Shown here: positions 46,801 through 58,900 of the stretch, one piece after another | How positions within the stretch are numbered: position 1 is the stretch's first letter | How the letters are laid out: each line of letters starts with the position of its first letter | Origin: Stropharia rugosoannulata | Taxonomy: Eukaryota; Basidiomycota; Agaricomycetes; Agaricales; Strophariaceae | NCBI GenBank assembly: GCA_028532985.1 | Contig: JANCIK010000001.1 | Span: 868,001-932,000, forward strand | Direction of reading: 5' to 3' | DNA length: 64,000 bases | Program-made: the position numbers and the translations under genes | Notes under the pieces: generated by a model | The model's input: the letters and a program-made list of their open reading frames with translations, nothing else | Databases searched by the model: none | What the model was told of the DNA's origin: nothing

Positions 46801-47505
46801 CCCGCAGCAGGGATTCGGGCAGAGCATGGCGGGCCAGGCGCACGCACATACGCATGCGCAGACGGTGATGCTGGACACGAATGGCATGCTGATCGGCGGG
46901 ATCTCGCAGCCCTGTGTGCCCGGTGGCGGCGTTAGTATGCACAGCAATGGCGGCAGCGGGATGTACGCCGGCGGGGCGGGAGGCGGGATGCACTCTGCGT
47001 ACCTGCTCGACCCGGCGTTCGGTTCGTCGCTCGGGGCAGCGTTTGGCGGTGCTGCGCCGGGATGTGGTAGTATGGCGCATGGGTACGCACAACTTGGGCA
47101 GGCTGGACAGGCCCATGCGCAGCAGCAGCAACAGACCCCGCTGAGCCCGCTGAATGGCATGGGGGCGCTATTCGGCGGGTCCATGCAGGTATCTAATGGT
47201 GGTGGTGGTGGTGGAGGCGGTGGCCTTAACTTTGACTCGATGTCGCTGTTCGGGACAATGCCGGCGATGGACAACGACATGATGACGATGTGGTCGACGG
47301 CGCCGACCAGTCTCGAGTACGTCTATTCCCTTTTTCCCTTCTTCTTTCCTCGCCCTGCCTTGCCGCTTGGATTTTTACGTTTACGTTTACATTTTTTTTG
47401 ACATTTTTTGATTGTAGGCCAGACGACTGGAACCGGTACATCTCGAACGTGGAGCAGCTCACTCAAGCTCAGGCTCATGCGCAGCGGCGGGCGTTCGCCG
47501 GCTGA
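43840..47505 (+). CDS. Zn2Cys6 fungal-specific transcription factor
   Basis: A many-exon gene of roughly 1,000 residues. Exon 1 (43840-43930) ends within GACDICKRKK; a 6-nt microexon (43988-43993) and exon 3 (from 44053) complete IRCDSGEMPDNRCTNCVQYG, giving the full six-cysteine zinc cluster. A linker and dimerisation coil follow (GLEARLEKMDRLLSKLLPG). The fungal transcription-factor middle homology region runs from IYFEHVNQFLPLLHRPTLER through ALGSRFSDDP to IDRHISSFAGRPCGLQDEDF. The C-terminal exon is Gly/Gln/His-rich with a poly-Gly run, probably an activation domain, and the last exon adds PDDWNRYISNVEQLTQ. It binds CGG-type sites as a dimer; target genes cannot be told from sequence. Adjacent genes do not suggest a pathway. 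Confidence 0.9.
43988..43993 (+). other. 6-nt microexon inside the zinc cluster
   Basis: The hexamer TTCGCT sits between an acceptor (CCAACAG) and a donor (GTAAGC). With the A left over from exon 1 and GC from exon 3 it spells Ile-Arg-Cys, the invariant continuation of the zinc cluster after CKRKK. Skipping it would keep the frame but delete Ile-Arg and change the codon context, so the third zinc cysteine would still form but two residues earlier. Confidence 0.85.
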
Positions 47506-48408
47506 TTCCCTCCTTACTGACCTGGCTTCTACGCCAGTGACCGCGCTTCTCCTCCCCCTTAGTCCCCTGCCCGAAATCAAATCCGAATGCGGGCATTGTG
47601 TATCCGCTCTGTGCACGCAGGCAGCAGGGGTGAAGCAGCGTACCCCCATGTCCTACGCTCGGACGCATCAATTCACATACAAACATACATACACACATAC
47701 TACCCGCCATACTTGCTTATCTCTGCAGATTTGTTACAAAGGTACCTCGAAGATACTTTCCGCTCGGGTTTTCGTTTTCGTTTATTACTGATGTGGAAAG
47801 AGGATGTTATATTAACACTCTTACATAAATTGTTGATAATTAATGTTGTATCCATTATGTGGGTTCTGTATCCTGTGACATTATTATGATTCGCACTCTG
47901 TCCCCTGTAGCCGCCCAACTCAACGCCCACACTCACATAGCGACCAATTATAACAACAAATGTCAGGTATAAATTTACCCTGTCGTTATACTACGCTACG
48001 GTATCAGTAATGCATATTGCATAACATGGTGAAGCGCCAATTATAGTAGAATTACAATATTTAGATACAAGCAATTTATACAAAAATGTCTGGAAAAAAG
48101 AGCAAGATAATACAGCAAAGTAAGAGATTCCAACTATGATTAAGTAGAGCGTAAACAGTGGAGGACCGAGCGAACGTGAATGGCGTGGCGTGGAGATAGC
48201 GGGGCATGGTTAGTCGTTGCATCATGGAGGGGGATCATGACAAGATGGAAGGAGGGAAGCAAGACGGGGAGCCGCCAGAAGGAAAGCATGGGAAATAAGA
48301 ATAAAAAAGATTTCCCAAAGTGTGAGGAGAAGAGGAAGAAAATGTGTCCGCATTCCATGAGTGAATAGATTAGATTATTTCCGTGCAAGTGGGACATAAT
48401 TTTCAGGC
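47506..48408. other. Convergent intergenic region
   Basis: About 900 bp between the regulator stop and the PalI/SUR7 gene stop. It contains the 3' ends of both convergent genes. An 85-codon frame (48140-48397, minus) lies in the 3' flank and has no motif. The middle (47800-48120) is AT-rich. Confidence 0.45.
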
Positions 48409-49145
48409 TTAGTAGGTGACGTCGCGCCTACGCCTGTAGCGGCCGAAGATACCGCACGCGGCCGTGCAGAAGGCTAGGATGAGCGATACGAGTGCGGCGA
48501 GGGTAAGCCAGTTGGCGTTTCCGTACTGCGCGATATCGCCTGCGTCGCGGTAGCGCTGGCGGGCGATGCCGAAGAGGATCATGTCGATGACCCAGGCGAC
48601 AAAGGTGGTGAGCAGCGCGAGGCCTGCGAGAAGCGTCATGATGACTGTCCCGACGCGGTGATACGCAGCTCCGATCAGACCAAAGATGACTGCGAATCCA
48701 GAGAGGCCAGCAGCTGTAGTTGGGGCGCGTATCAGCGGCGAGTCCCAAGCACAGCGGGGCGGGCGCACGTACCGATAGGGTGCAGAATCAGCGTCTTGGT
48801 GAGGTTATGCAGGATCCGGCCGTTCAGGTGATCATTTCTGGATCAATTTTGTCGGGCATGAGCGTCGTTGGGCAGAATAAGAGAAAGAGGGCTGCATACG
48901 TGAAAAAGTAGCCTATATGCGTGGTACTGCCAGTGAACCCGAAGGTGCCGTACTTGAGCTGGCTCCCGTGTGGGCCGACGTTCAGGAATGAAATGGAGTT
49001 CCATGTCGGAACTGCGACTGAGACCTGGACGCGTAGAGTGTGAGCATGAGCACTGACACCAAACAAGTCGTGGACGTACGAAGATCAGGAAGACCATGGC
49101 GCAGAAACAGAAGAAGAGGCCTGGAAGTGCTGAGGACGCTGCCAT
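48409..49145 (-). CDS. PalI/Rim9-SUR7 family four-helix membrane protein
   Basis: Four exons (49080-49145, 48900-49024, 48773-48837, 48409-48713) give 186 residues. TM1 is at the N-terminus (LFFCFCAMVFLIF). A first extracellular loop carries YGTFGFTGSTTHIGYFF, where other members have a conserved G-x-W/F-G-x-C-like patch. The join LILHPIAAGLSGFAVIFGL is the hallmark entry to TM2, followed by TM3 (VIMTLLAGLALLTTFVAWVI) and TM4 (LTLAALVSLILAFCTAACGI), with a basic tail RYRRRRD. Members sense ambient pH (PalI/Rim9) or organise cortical membrane domains (Sur7); which applies here is not decided. The topology and length suit either. Confidence 0.85.
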
Positions 49146-50309
49146 GGCTGTTGGATGAGGGGAGGAGGCGGGGGTGAGACTGTTTTTCTGGGGAGGGATA
49201 GGAGAAAACGGAGAGTCGCAGCGCCTTATAAGGTTTGGCACAGAAACCACTCCTCTGCGTCATAGACAACGTCCCCGTGGGAACTCACATGTGACGTCAC
49301 CCGCCCGTGGAGAATCAACGGAGTCTGCATTACGCTAATTGTACGCCAATCTTATAGCCACCAAATTCAGAGCACCTCTCCCATGGCCACAAACCACATC
49401 ATCGGCTCAGCAGCAAGAAAAAAACGTAGGGCATTCAGATAGCATCTTCTACGATCTCTGCCCAGCATGGCCAATGACCATGGCGGTGTGAGTGAGCCTT
49501 GAGGGCATGGTCTGGATGCCACTGCCACTGTAACGCATATACGAAGTCAAGGCGTTGTACTTATGAGTGCCTGATCAGGCTGCTGCGATATTGAAACTCG
49601 AAGATTACTCGCACTTGGACCCATTTCTTGAATATTCGCTCCGTATGTCCAAATCCTTTTTCTTTCGCGGCCATTTTGGCCTCGGTGTTCAGCTTGTATA
49701 TATATTTATGTACTGGCGAATTAGGTGTCTGACAGTCCTTCGACTGATTATCGTGCCTGGTTTCTCTGTAGGACGATTACTGATCCGGGACAGGAGCATA
49801 CACAGTAATGTGCCCGTAGACACTTGAAGCCAGACAGCAATTCGTTCCAAATTTTCTGACTGATCCTCACCAGCTTGTTAGACATGCCGCTTTCGCTGCA
49901 GGTGTTTTGATCCAGGTACTCAGAACGCCTCGGGCGTTGACTTCAAGTTTGCAAAACTGGTTTGCAAACTTGAAGTCACCGTGTGAATTCGGCAAGATTC
50001 GGCAGGCTTGCCGTGCACCTGTCGCGCTGACCCGGTCGCGTACGCGCACGCCGCCGATTCCCCTTCAGCCCGAGCTCCTGCGCAACTCACCGGACAAAGG
50101 GGCATGATTCTTGGGCACGGTGAGCCGTGATAAGTATCGACAGGCTTCGACACAATAAGCGGTATGTATGCTGCCAGTGCCATCGCCACCGGTTTGATTG
50201 ATCAATGATGCCGCACCTATTTAGGCGCCGGTCATTCGTGGGTCCACTTAGGGGCGTTTCATCACAATGAACAAATGAATGACTTTCTCTGTACACAACA
50301 GAAAACACT
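49146..50309. other. Intergenic region containing a perfect hairpin
   Basis: About 1.2 kb between the PalI/SUR7 start and the stop of the first MYND gene. It is host-like in composition. Short frames (up to 86-89 codons) lack motifs. The notable feature is the inverted repeat at 49939-49977, listed separately. Confidence 0.45.
49939..49977. repeat. Perfect 17-bp inverted repeat with 5-nt loop
   Basis: GACTTCAAGTTTGCAAA (49939-49955) is followed by ACTGG and then its exact reverse complement (49961-49977). The 39-nt unit can form a strong hairpin in DNA or RNA. It is too AT-balanced and lacks a U-run for a terminator call; it may be the core of a small palindromic repeat or a palindromic protein-binding site. 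Confidence 0.85.
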
Positions 50310-51163
50310 TCAGTCAACATCTCCCCTATCAACCTTTCTCATCAAAGTCTCCTTCCAATGGGGGTCCCACTTGGGTAGCTCGTAAATGCTCGTCGGCATC
50401 GTATACGGCACAAAGCGCATCAACGGGCCCGAGGTCAGCAGGAGTACCATATTGCCAACGACATCAGGCAGCAGTTCGCGCATCTCCATCGTCTCCGCGC
50501 GCTTCGTCGCGATCCCGCTTGCGATGTGGCTCCGCATCGGCTCGTCGTAGTGCTGCAGAACCACGTCCACCGGCGCGACCAGGATCTCGAACACCTTGAA
50601 GCCGTGGCGTATCTCCACGTCCCGCCGCGGCGTGTTGTCGTCGCTGAACTTCGGGGTGAGCCAGACGAGCAGGACGTGTGTGAGCACGTGGTCCGGGTTA
50701 CGGTGCAGCTCGAGCGAGTTGACTAACGCGTCGGAGAGGACTGCGCGAAATTGCTGTGAACCCATCAGGGACTCGTGGCAGTAGAAAGTGCAGTGCAAAG
50801 ACTCGTACCATGACCCAGTTTCGGAACGCCTTCTCTAGTGGTTTGAGATTCGGTGTCGGCGAGTCCGCGAGCGCCTTTATGGTCTCGTAGTTCTGCTGGC
50901 ACTGCAGCTTGTGCGTAGGCCAGTGCGCCTTTTGGCACTCCCTGGACTTGGGTTCATTGTTAGATCATTTTTTTGCTTCTGTTTTGACTGAGTGGGACCC
51001 TATCCCAGTCTCCTTCTCAGTTCAGCAGAGGGAAATGTGGACATACACAGTAATAGACCCGCTTGCATTTCGAGCACGTCTGCAAGTGCACGTCTTTGCA
51101 CTCGGACATGAAGCAGAATTCGCATTGCTGGAGCAAGCGCGCTGCTGGGGCGAGGCGGGGCAT
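50310..51163 (-). CDS. MYND-type zinc-finger protein 1
   Basis: Three exons (51047-51163, 50809-50946, 50310-50753) give 232 residues. The zinc finger is at the N-terminus: CEFCFMSEC, TCSKCKRVYYC (end of exon 1), then SRECQKAHWPTHKLQC in exon 2, supplying the paired cysteines and the HxxxC closing ligands of a MYND domain. The rest is an alpha-helical domain with HVLLVWLTPKFSDDNTPRRD and PHWKETLMRKVDRGD near the end. MYND fingers bind proline-rich peptides in partner proteins; fungal short MYND proteins of this layout have no settled function. Exon 1 is exactly 39 codons, as in its paralogue downstream. Confidence 0.88.
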
Positions 51164-51777
51164 GGTTAGAGGTGATGGTGAGTTGAGAGTACGGTCACGT
51201 ATCAGAGAACGACCTCCAATAATTATTAATTAATATGAAACAACAAACAGACGCACAGACCAACAGTCTTAAACATAGTTCAACGTAGTTTTCTTTATCT
51301 TTTCGATTAGATACAAGCCCGAGGACGAGTTAAAACATATATTCTTCACGCGTACTGTTGTAAATGCAAGTCTACTCGTTCCGCACTGGGCACACTATAA
51401 ATGTCTCCGACATGTCTGCCGAATAAGCGCCGTGGGTCCACCAGCTCTCCCTTGATACAATTAGCTTTGTTGCTAACCAATCCCTCAAAATAATATAGAA
51501 TACACAGATAGCTCTGCTAGTGGTGCAGTAAGTCCATGGACAGTTTGAAGCGACTGTTCGGAAAGCCAAGCCCAGTAGAGCCTGGTTCGCGTATTCTATT
51601 TTTGGACGTGCTTGGAAATGCTCAACCCACAAGCATATTAGTAATGAGAGATACTGTGTACAGTAATGAGCATAAGAGACACAGAGGGGCTTATAGAAGT
51701 AATTGTGGATGGGGCATTTAATTAATATACTTAGATTACACCGTAGGGTAGCACCATTCAGCCAAACAACTATCAGA
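51164..51777. other. Intergenic region between MYND paralogues
   Basis: About 610 bp. A 147-codon minus-strand frame (51372-51815) overlaps the end of the next gene and shows no domain; it is treated as chance. The region contains the first paralogue's promoter. Confidence 0.4.
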
Positions 51778-52644
51778 TCAGGCATCACACAACGAAGCGT
51801 CGAAGCCTCGTTCAACGCTTCGCTTAAAATTCTTGAGCCACGCTGGCTCCCAAGGGGGTAGCTCGTCGCACCTCACGTCGGCGCCGAGAGGGACAAGCCT
51901 CGCTATGTGTGCACTCTTTATTATAAGCAGCAGCGCCGGGCACCCCACCGCGCCAGGGGTCTTGGACCGCATTTCCTTGATCTTATCCCTGTTCATCTCC
52001 CAGCTCGTTTTGAGCTGGGGCATGGCGTCCTCTAGGAGCTCTTCGAACGCGCAGACGAATATATTTTCGAGCTTGAACGCGCGCCGGATGTCGTGATCCT
52101 TGCGCGGGATTTTGAGCGGCGTGAAGGCCGGCTCCATCTCGATGACGAGGATATGCGTGAGCGCGTTGTTTGGCTCGTGCCGCAGCTCCAGCGCGTGGCA
52201 GAGTGTGATAGAGAGTAGAAGTCGGTATTGCTGCGGTCTCAGTTAGCTTAAGTTGTACTTGTATAGTAGTAGTCAAGATTGACCCCGTCCAGTGCGATAA
52301 AAACAGTCGTACCTGGACCCATTTCTTGGAGATCAGCTCAACGTCTGCTACTGGAGGAGTGATGCCCCCCGCAGGCGTTGGCTCTGCTTTCATGGCTGTC
52401 CTATTTTCGCTGTTTATCTTGCATATAGGTTTATGCGTCGGCCAGTGGGCCGTCTGGCATTCTTTAGACTTATGATTTCCGTGGTGTTAATGTTCGAGCT
52501 CGGACAATAGACAAAACACCCTCGTACACAGTAATGCGCGCGCTTGCACTTTGAACATGTCATCAAATGGGTATCTTTAGATTCGGATTTCATGCATTCT
52601 TGACACTGTTTCAGTTGGCGAACTAGCGGGGTAAGGTGAGGCAT
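51778..52644 (-). CDS. MYND-type zinc-finger protein 2 (paralogue)
   Basis: Three exons (52528-52644, 52313-52468, 51778-52230) give 241 residues. Exon 1 again has 39 codons and ends at the same cysteine: CQECMKSESKD, TCSKCKRAHYC; exon 2 opens SKECQTAHWPTHKPIC. The helical C-terminal domain matches the neighbour in outline (ALTHILVIEMEPAFTPLK; PPWEPAWLKNFKRSVERG). One expected cysteine in the first half of the finger is serine (MKSES where the neighbour has MSEC), so a zinc ligand may be missing or replaced. Identical intron phases show that the two genes arose by tandem duplication. The function is unknown. Confidence 0.88.
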
Positions 52645-53110
52645 ATCTGATGCTGCCGAGGATGGTAAGCAGGGTATTAAGGTAAGTATCTGACTCTGAT
52701 CCGATGCATTCCATGCTGCGTCCAATCAATGCCCAATAGACGCACAGACCACTTGCCCATAGTTCGTATCTGTCGTATCTGTTGCCTTTTCGGGAAGGCT
52801 CTATTCCTCGACCGTCATCCAGCAAAAAAGTATTGAACCTCTGGAAAGAGAGCGAACTTATTTGCTTTGTTTTGTTACAACTTTGCATGGTGAGCTTGTG
52901 CGATAGTATGTCCGAGCCGCTACTAGGACGACGGCGCTTATCCATAAACTGTTACTTATTGGCCCCACTCTTAATTAAGCGCTGATACTAAGTCCTCCAA
53001 GGTCCAAAGACTATTTCTACAATGCAAATACCTTCAGACAGAAATCAATACATAGGGTGCAGCACAGTTCAGAACAGTTAGAAGACTACAGATAGCAGTT
53101 CATTGATTTT
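52645..53110. other. Intergenic region
   Basis: About 465 bp between the second MYND gene start and the stop of the carboxymuconolactone-decarboxylase-like gene. A 122-codon minus-strand frame (52577-52945) overlaps the MYND gene's first exon and lacks motifs. It presumably contains the MYND promoter. Confidence 0.4.
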
Positions 53111-53838
53111 TCACTGAAGCAATCCTTCCTCCTTCAATTTCTTGATAACAACATCAGCCACCCGGAAGCTCCACATGCCAGTTGGAAGTCCGTTATACGT
53201 CGCCGTCTGTAGGAGGGTTTCCCGAATTTCGATTTCCGTAGCTCCGTTATTAACCGCTCCCCTGCGTAAGTTTTGAAAACACTTAGCAGATCGCGGAAGT
53301 CACAAGAATAACTTGACGCACCGAACGTGCCCCGCCAGCTTGTATTTCAGATAGACGAAATTGAGCATTCCATCACGATAGAAAATGAGCGGCACTGACC
53401 TCCGCCTCTTTGCCTTGAGAGGCTGTAATGGCGATACAGATCAAGCTCCGCTGCTTACGCTCTAGCCCTGGACGCGTCCATATAGTACCCCATCCGGCCT
53501 ATGCGCGCACTACTGCGTCAAAGATATACATAATAATGTAGAATGGTGTCTACGTACCTCGGTGGCTAATTCTTGCATTGGCTTCATGAATTCGGAGACG
53601 CCCTTCAAGTTAAGACATTAAGACACATTCAGTCTATCCCAGTACGTTTGTTATTCGGTAGGCGAGTAATATACCTGCTTGAGCTGGTTGTCTACATACG
53701 CATCCCCCTAACCGCGCCGATTTCATTAAGTGCTTCGTTTTCGATTTGAGTAGTATCAGCACGTACCATCACTTGTCGCCGTACAACAATTCCTGCATCG
53801 TAGATTTCCTTATGCGCGCTGTCGTTTGGCCTCGACAT
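53111..53838 (-). CDS. Carboxymuconolactone decarboxylase (CMD/AhpD-like) family protein
   Basis: Six exons (53767-53838, 53675-53707, 53558-53602, 53400-53498, 53322-53338, 53111-53261) give 138 residues. The family outline is clear: GIVVRRQVMGDAYVDNQL, a join to AGWGTIWTRPGLERKQRSL, the short exon encoding LAGHV, then RGAVNNGATEIEIRETLLQT and YNGLPTGMWSFRVA. The conserved histidine in AGHVRGA is present. The CxxC pair of AhpD peroxidases is absent, so it resembles gamma-carboxymuconolactone decarboxylase more than AhpD. Fungal relatives act on lactones or small acids in varied pathways. It lies tail-out beside the dehydrogenase and NRPS-like genes, so a shared pathway is possible. Exon 5 is only 17 nt, chosen for frame and family match. 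Confidence 0.87.
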
Positions 53839-54393
53839 GACTGGTTTGCTCGAGTAACTGGTGAAGTGAGAGACAGTGGTACGTGCGAAATGCACAAGAA
53901 ATGCACCTGCAAAGCTTTTAACCACAGAGGCTTCGAATCTTCAGACTCTTACACGCTCGCGTGATTTATGCAAAGCTCCAGAGACTTGGCCAACCTTCTT
54001 ATGTTTTCTCTCAGGCTCTATAATCACGGTGCATTTATACATTTTTGTGAGCGGCGTCCATTTCATTCCGCCTTTCCGTCCACTGTGATAGTTCCTAATG
54101 GGGTCAATGATATCATCACGCGGGTGCGGCAACTTCGGGCCGGGGATGGAGAGCGGAACAGACGCGGGAAAACAAGCGACGGTGCTCTCAATCTGCTACG
54201 GCCTGGACGCGGCATGCCACCACTGACGCATGATGGTAGAACGTCACTCCAGAGCCTGAGAGAGATTGAATAGACAAGAAAGAACCTCAAGATAGGCTGC
54301 GCTTTGTAATTGGGACCGATTTAGGACCGTGAGCCTCTGTTTATCGCTGGTCAAAGGCAAACGTCGTCGGGAGGACATCCTGGAATTCTGACC
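53839..54393. promoter_or_regulatory. Divergent promoter region
   Basis: About 555 bp separate the divergent starts of the CMD-like and hydroxyisobutyrate-dehydrogenase-like genes, which makes co-regulation possible. Open frames up to 101 codons on both strands have no motif. No specific binding site is claimed. Confidence 0.35.
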
Positions 54394-55689
54394 ATGGAGA
54401 AAGTGTTTGCGGAGGTCGACTTTCCGAAGTCGTTTGGATGGATAGGTCTTGGAGCGATGGGCTTTCCCATGGCTCTACAACTGCGCCAGAAGATACCTCC
54501 TGAATGCCCACTGCATATATACGATGTCGACAAGAACGCCATGGAACGTTTTACGGAAGCAGCGAAGGTAGTCGGGTCAAATGACACTATCTACGTTCTG
54601 GAGAATGCCAGAGAAGCTGCAGAGAAATCAGTGCGTCTTTTACGTTTGTCGCGCAAGAGATTGGCACACTAATGAAGGCGACACAATAGGATTGTATCAT
54701 CACTATAGTTCCTGAAGGTACAATTCTTGGCTCATGGATGACCTACTTGGTACTCACTCGACCTCGTTAGGTGCCCACGTAAAAGCAGTTTTTATGGCTC
54801 AAGATATTGGCCTTTTGGCGGCAAGAGATATATCAGGGAAGCTGTTCATTGACTGGTACCAACCTCGCCTTTCCATGACACCCGAAAGCCAACTGACTTA
54901 ACGTTTAGCTCTACAATTGATATAGCATCTTCATGCTCTGTCAACGAGGCGGTTCTGACGGTACATTCAGCTTCTCCGGCCAATTCAAAGCCGCCCCCGC
55001 GCTTCTACGACGCCCCTGTCTCCGGAGGAACAGCAGGCGCAGCCAAAGGCACGCTCACCATCATGCTTGGATGCTCCGAGTCGTCACCCGATCTCCCGTT
55101 GTTGACTCGCATCTTGCGAACCATGGGGACAAACGTCTACGCGCTGGGCGGCCCATCGCTTGGACTGGCAGCAAAGCTGAGCAACAACTACCTTAGTGGG
55201 ATGATAGCTCTTGCAACGAGCGAGGCTATGAATCTCGGTATGCGTCTGGGGGTGGACCCAAAGGTTCTGCAACGCTGCTTTAGCACGAGTTCGGGCGGCA
55301 GTTGGGTGAACGACACTGTCAATCCTGTGCCAGGCGTCTGCCCTGATGCTGTGACAAGTAAGGGATATCAAGGAGGCTTCAAGGTGTGCGTTTAGCGCAC
55401 AGCAATGTGCTTATTTACTAATACCGATATATGCGGGTAGGTACAACTCATGAAAAAAGATATGGGGCTTGCTGTGGATGCAGCTAAAGAAGTTGGAGCA
55501 AACCTTGTTTTAGGAGATGTTGGTCTGTCTGCGTACGCGGCGGCATCGGGGGATCCCAGGTGCCGAGACAGGGATTCGAGAGTGATATATCGATGGTAAG
55601 GTCTTCTCTCGAGTGCACATAATAGTTCTCACTTTTCCATTAGGTTAGGAGGGATTGAACCCTATACGTATAATGAGGATTCAACCTAA
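54394..55689 (+). CDS. 3-hydroxyisobutyrate dehydrogenase-like (beta-hydroxyacid dehydrogenase)
   Basis: Six exons (54394-54630, 54690-54717, 54771-54855, 54909-55383, 55441-55595, 55644-55689) give 341 residues. The Rossmann NAD(P) motif GWIGLGAMGFPMA sits near residue 15. The substrate-binding signature DAPVSGGTAGAAKGTLTIM and the catalytic-lysine motif KLSNNYL follow, then KKDMGLAVDAA near the C-terminus. Family enzymes oxidise 3-hydroxyisobutyrate to methylmalonate semialdehyde in valine breakdown, usually in mitochondria; paralogues reduce other beta-hydroxyacids. The N-terminus is not a strong mitochondrial presequence. The gene lies head-to-tail about 300 bp upstream of the NRPS-like gene, so a shared role in making a hydroxyacid or its aldehyde is possible but unproven. 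Confidence 0.92.
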
Positions 55690-55986
55690 CCGCGTTAAAC
55701 ATGTATGCCGAACATAGGATGATCCTTGAAGACTGCCGTGATTGTCATCGCTACTTTTTTCACGTAAAGAAATGTCAACATTCTATACTCAGATGACTCG
55801 CATCTACTTTCGTTGAAGAAGACACGTAATATGCTACCCTAACTCAGCGCCTATGGAATTCGAAGCCCAGCATCGGAGGCTGAGGAGGCGGAGGAGAATG
55901 AATCCCGCTTAATCTACCCGAACATCTTTTCCTTCGTACTTATATATATATGCCCTGACGAGGAATGGATACAGATTATACTCACC
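55690..55986 (+). promoter_or_regulatory. Promoter region of the NRPS-like gene
   Basis: About 300 bp. The alternating run TATATATATA at 55941-55950 lies about 40 nt upstream of the start codon and is a likely TATA element. Confidence 0.5.
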
Positions 55987-58900
55987 ATGCCTTCTCCAGA
56001 AATTCTTGTACTGCCTCCCAAGGACGGGAGCGTGCTCCTGCCTGAGACTTTCGCCTTTAACAGGAAACACAACGGCAATGCATCAGTGTACATCTACATG
56101 GAAGACGATGCGCATGATATTTCTCAAATAACGTATGAGCAATTGGACAAAGCTTGCAACCGTTTTGCATCTGCAATTGGTGCTGATATCGATCCATCGA
56201 CGAGGCCGGTAGTGGGTGTGATGGCTCTGTTGGATACTCTGGTATATCAAACCACGGTGGCAGGAATAATGCTGGCAGGGTGTATAGTACGTATTTCTTA
56301 TCTACGGGAATTATATTTTGACCCAAGCTCCTTAGCCATTCCCGATATCTCCTCGAAACACAGCAAAAGCAATAATTAACCTTCTGACGACTACTTCTTG
56401 CCACCATCTCGTAGCGACATGTTCCACTATGCGAGATTTGCTTTGCGATATCAGACGAGAACTCGCGCTGGTTGACCCCTCCCATACATTAGTGATTAAA
56501 GAAGCACCGACCTTTCATGAACTATTTTCTGGCCTTTCAAATCAAGAAACCTCCGAAGAACATGATACTACGTCAGCCCTATCCCCCCCACATGCCCCCA
56601 AAGTCGCTCTCGATGACATAGCATTGTACCTTCACTCTTCAGGAAGTACGGGCTACCCGAAGGCTATTCCCAAGACGCATAGGACTATCATTGAATACAT
56701 AAACGCTCGTGAGTAACGCATAGTTTGTTATTCGCTTATTTCTTCGTGAGCTTGACGTCAGATACACAGCGTGTTGTGCAATCTTTCGACAAAGAAGTCC
56801 GCGATCTAGGATGCCTGGAATGCAGTTACCCCCGTTCCACGCTCTAGGGATCGTTATGGGACTTTTCCTACCCATGTTCTCATGTGTCTCTGTGGTATTT
56901 TATCCTCCCGTTATAACGAGCCCGGAAATGGTACCTCCCCTGGTTACTCCCGAGAGTCTTGTGAGACATGTGAAGAAGACAGCGTGTAACAGTATTGCTG
57001 TTATCCCCGCTTTTCTTCAAACTTGGGCAAATGATTCAGCAGCGCTTGACGTCCTTCGCAACTTAGAGCTTGTGGTGCGTATGTTTGTTTAATTTCCATT
57101 ATTATTATCGCTCACGCATACTACTTAGGTGTATAGTGGCGGAGGCCTTAGTCGGAAGCTTGGTGACTTTCTGGTCGAACAAGGTGTTTGCCTGAAAACT
57201 ATCTACGGAAGTACCGAGACTGGTGGACCTGCGTTCTCAAGTCAACGGGCTGGTGATGAACAGGAATGGGAATATGTTGAATTCAGCGATAATTGTGACG
57301 TTATGTGGGCACCCCATGGCGATGAGACCTATGAATGTCATCTTCTTGTAAGTTCTGCAATATATTCCTCCCCATTAGTATGCTGACAACCAGCAACAGA
57401 CAACGCCTAGCTATCACCCTTCTGTGTGTAATTCATACGATGCTAAAGGGTACACAACGTCGGACTTATTCAAGCGTCATTCACACAAAAAGTATCTGTG
57501 GAAAATGTACGTAACTGTTACTGACGAAGGTCAGAATGTCCACAGTTTACTGACTCCTCTAAAGGATAGGGCGTCTTGACGATATGATTGTTCACACTTC
57601 CGGTGAAAAGACCCTTCCGTTACCCATGGAAGGTGTCATTATGAGCAGCCCTCAGTATGTCATGACTACTTCGTGAGATTTGTGATTGATTGAAATCCTT
57701 CTTTTTCAGTGTAATGGGAGCTGTAGTATTTGGGCAAGGACATGACCAGGCCGGTGTTCTTGTTGAACTCAATCCGTCGTGTGCGGCTGGTACAGCAGAT
57801 CTGAGTCAAAGGCGAAGATTTCTCGATCTAATATGGTAAACCGTCTTACTGATTATTTCCGTGTCTTGAGCTGAATTGACGCTTAATGACCGATAGGCCA
57901 GCTATCGACGAAGCGAACCAAGTAGCACCGGCTTTCAGCAGGATATACAAAGAGATGGTGTTATTTACCGACAGAAATAAACCTCTACCTCGCGCACCGA
58001 AGGGGACTGTCATCAGGAAGCTCGCCTTGCGTCAGTACGAGGATGAGATTAAAGCGTTGTAACTGTCAGACCTCTTACTTCGCGAAAACATTTTGACATA
58101 TGATAGGTATACTTCTCGTACGTCAGGATGTGGAAATGAATCAGACTATCCCAAAGAATGGAACCGTCATTCTTTGGTTGAATGGCTTCATCATCAGACT
58201 GATGATTTACTCTCGGGGACGTGTGTTTCTATGGTGGAGAACTTGTTCGAGGCTGGGCTGGATAGGTGCGTTAACCAATGTTTTATTGTACTGGCCTCAT
58301 ATATCTGATGTACCATTAAATATCAAGTCTCGGTGCTGCTATCTTGCGCCGTCGTATTATAGGCGCCCTAAAAGAAAGCAATACAGAAAACACCGCACAA
58401 CAAATAGCTCATAATGTCGTATACACGCATCCTTCGATCGAAGCGCTCGCTGATCATTTAATGACTCTCACTGGAAAAGGCTTTAGCTCCCCATCATTCT
58501 CAGTTGAATCTCACGTACGGGAGATAGAAAACATGATACAAAAGTACCAGTTTCCGAACCAAACGGTATCCGCGTCTCATATACCAAAGTCAACCGTGGT
58601 CCTCCTCACAGGTTCAACGGGACACTTGGGATCGAAGATTTTGGAAGGCCTCCTTAAAGATAGTCGAGTGTTGAAGGTGTATACTCTTAACAGGTGCTCA
58701 ATCCTTGTCGGGCCGTCTATTGAAGAACGTCATCTGGAACAGTTCCGCGACCACGGATTTAACGAGGACCTGCTACTATCAGAAAAGTTGGTTCATTTTG
58801 AATCAAACATATCAGAGGACAAGCTAGGTTTGTCTGAGTCGGTGTACCTGCAGGTAAGTTGTATTACTGTGCATATTTGACGCATATACTTACCAAAATT

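Noticed and set aside
46355..47401. 348-codon frame read as a separate Gly/Gln-rich gene
   Set aside because: Its start has no ATG context of its own and its upstream end joins in frame through a GT-AG intron to the Zn2Cys6 regulator; it is that gene's C-terminal exon.
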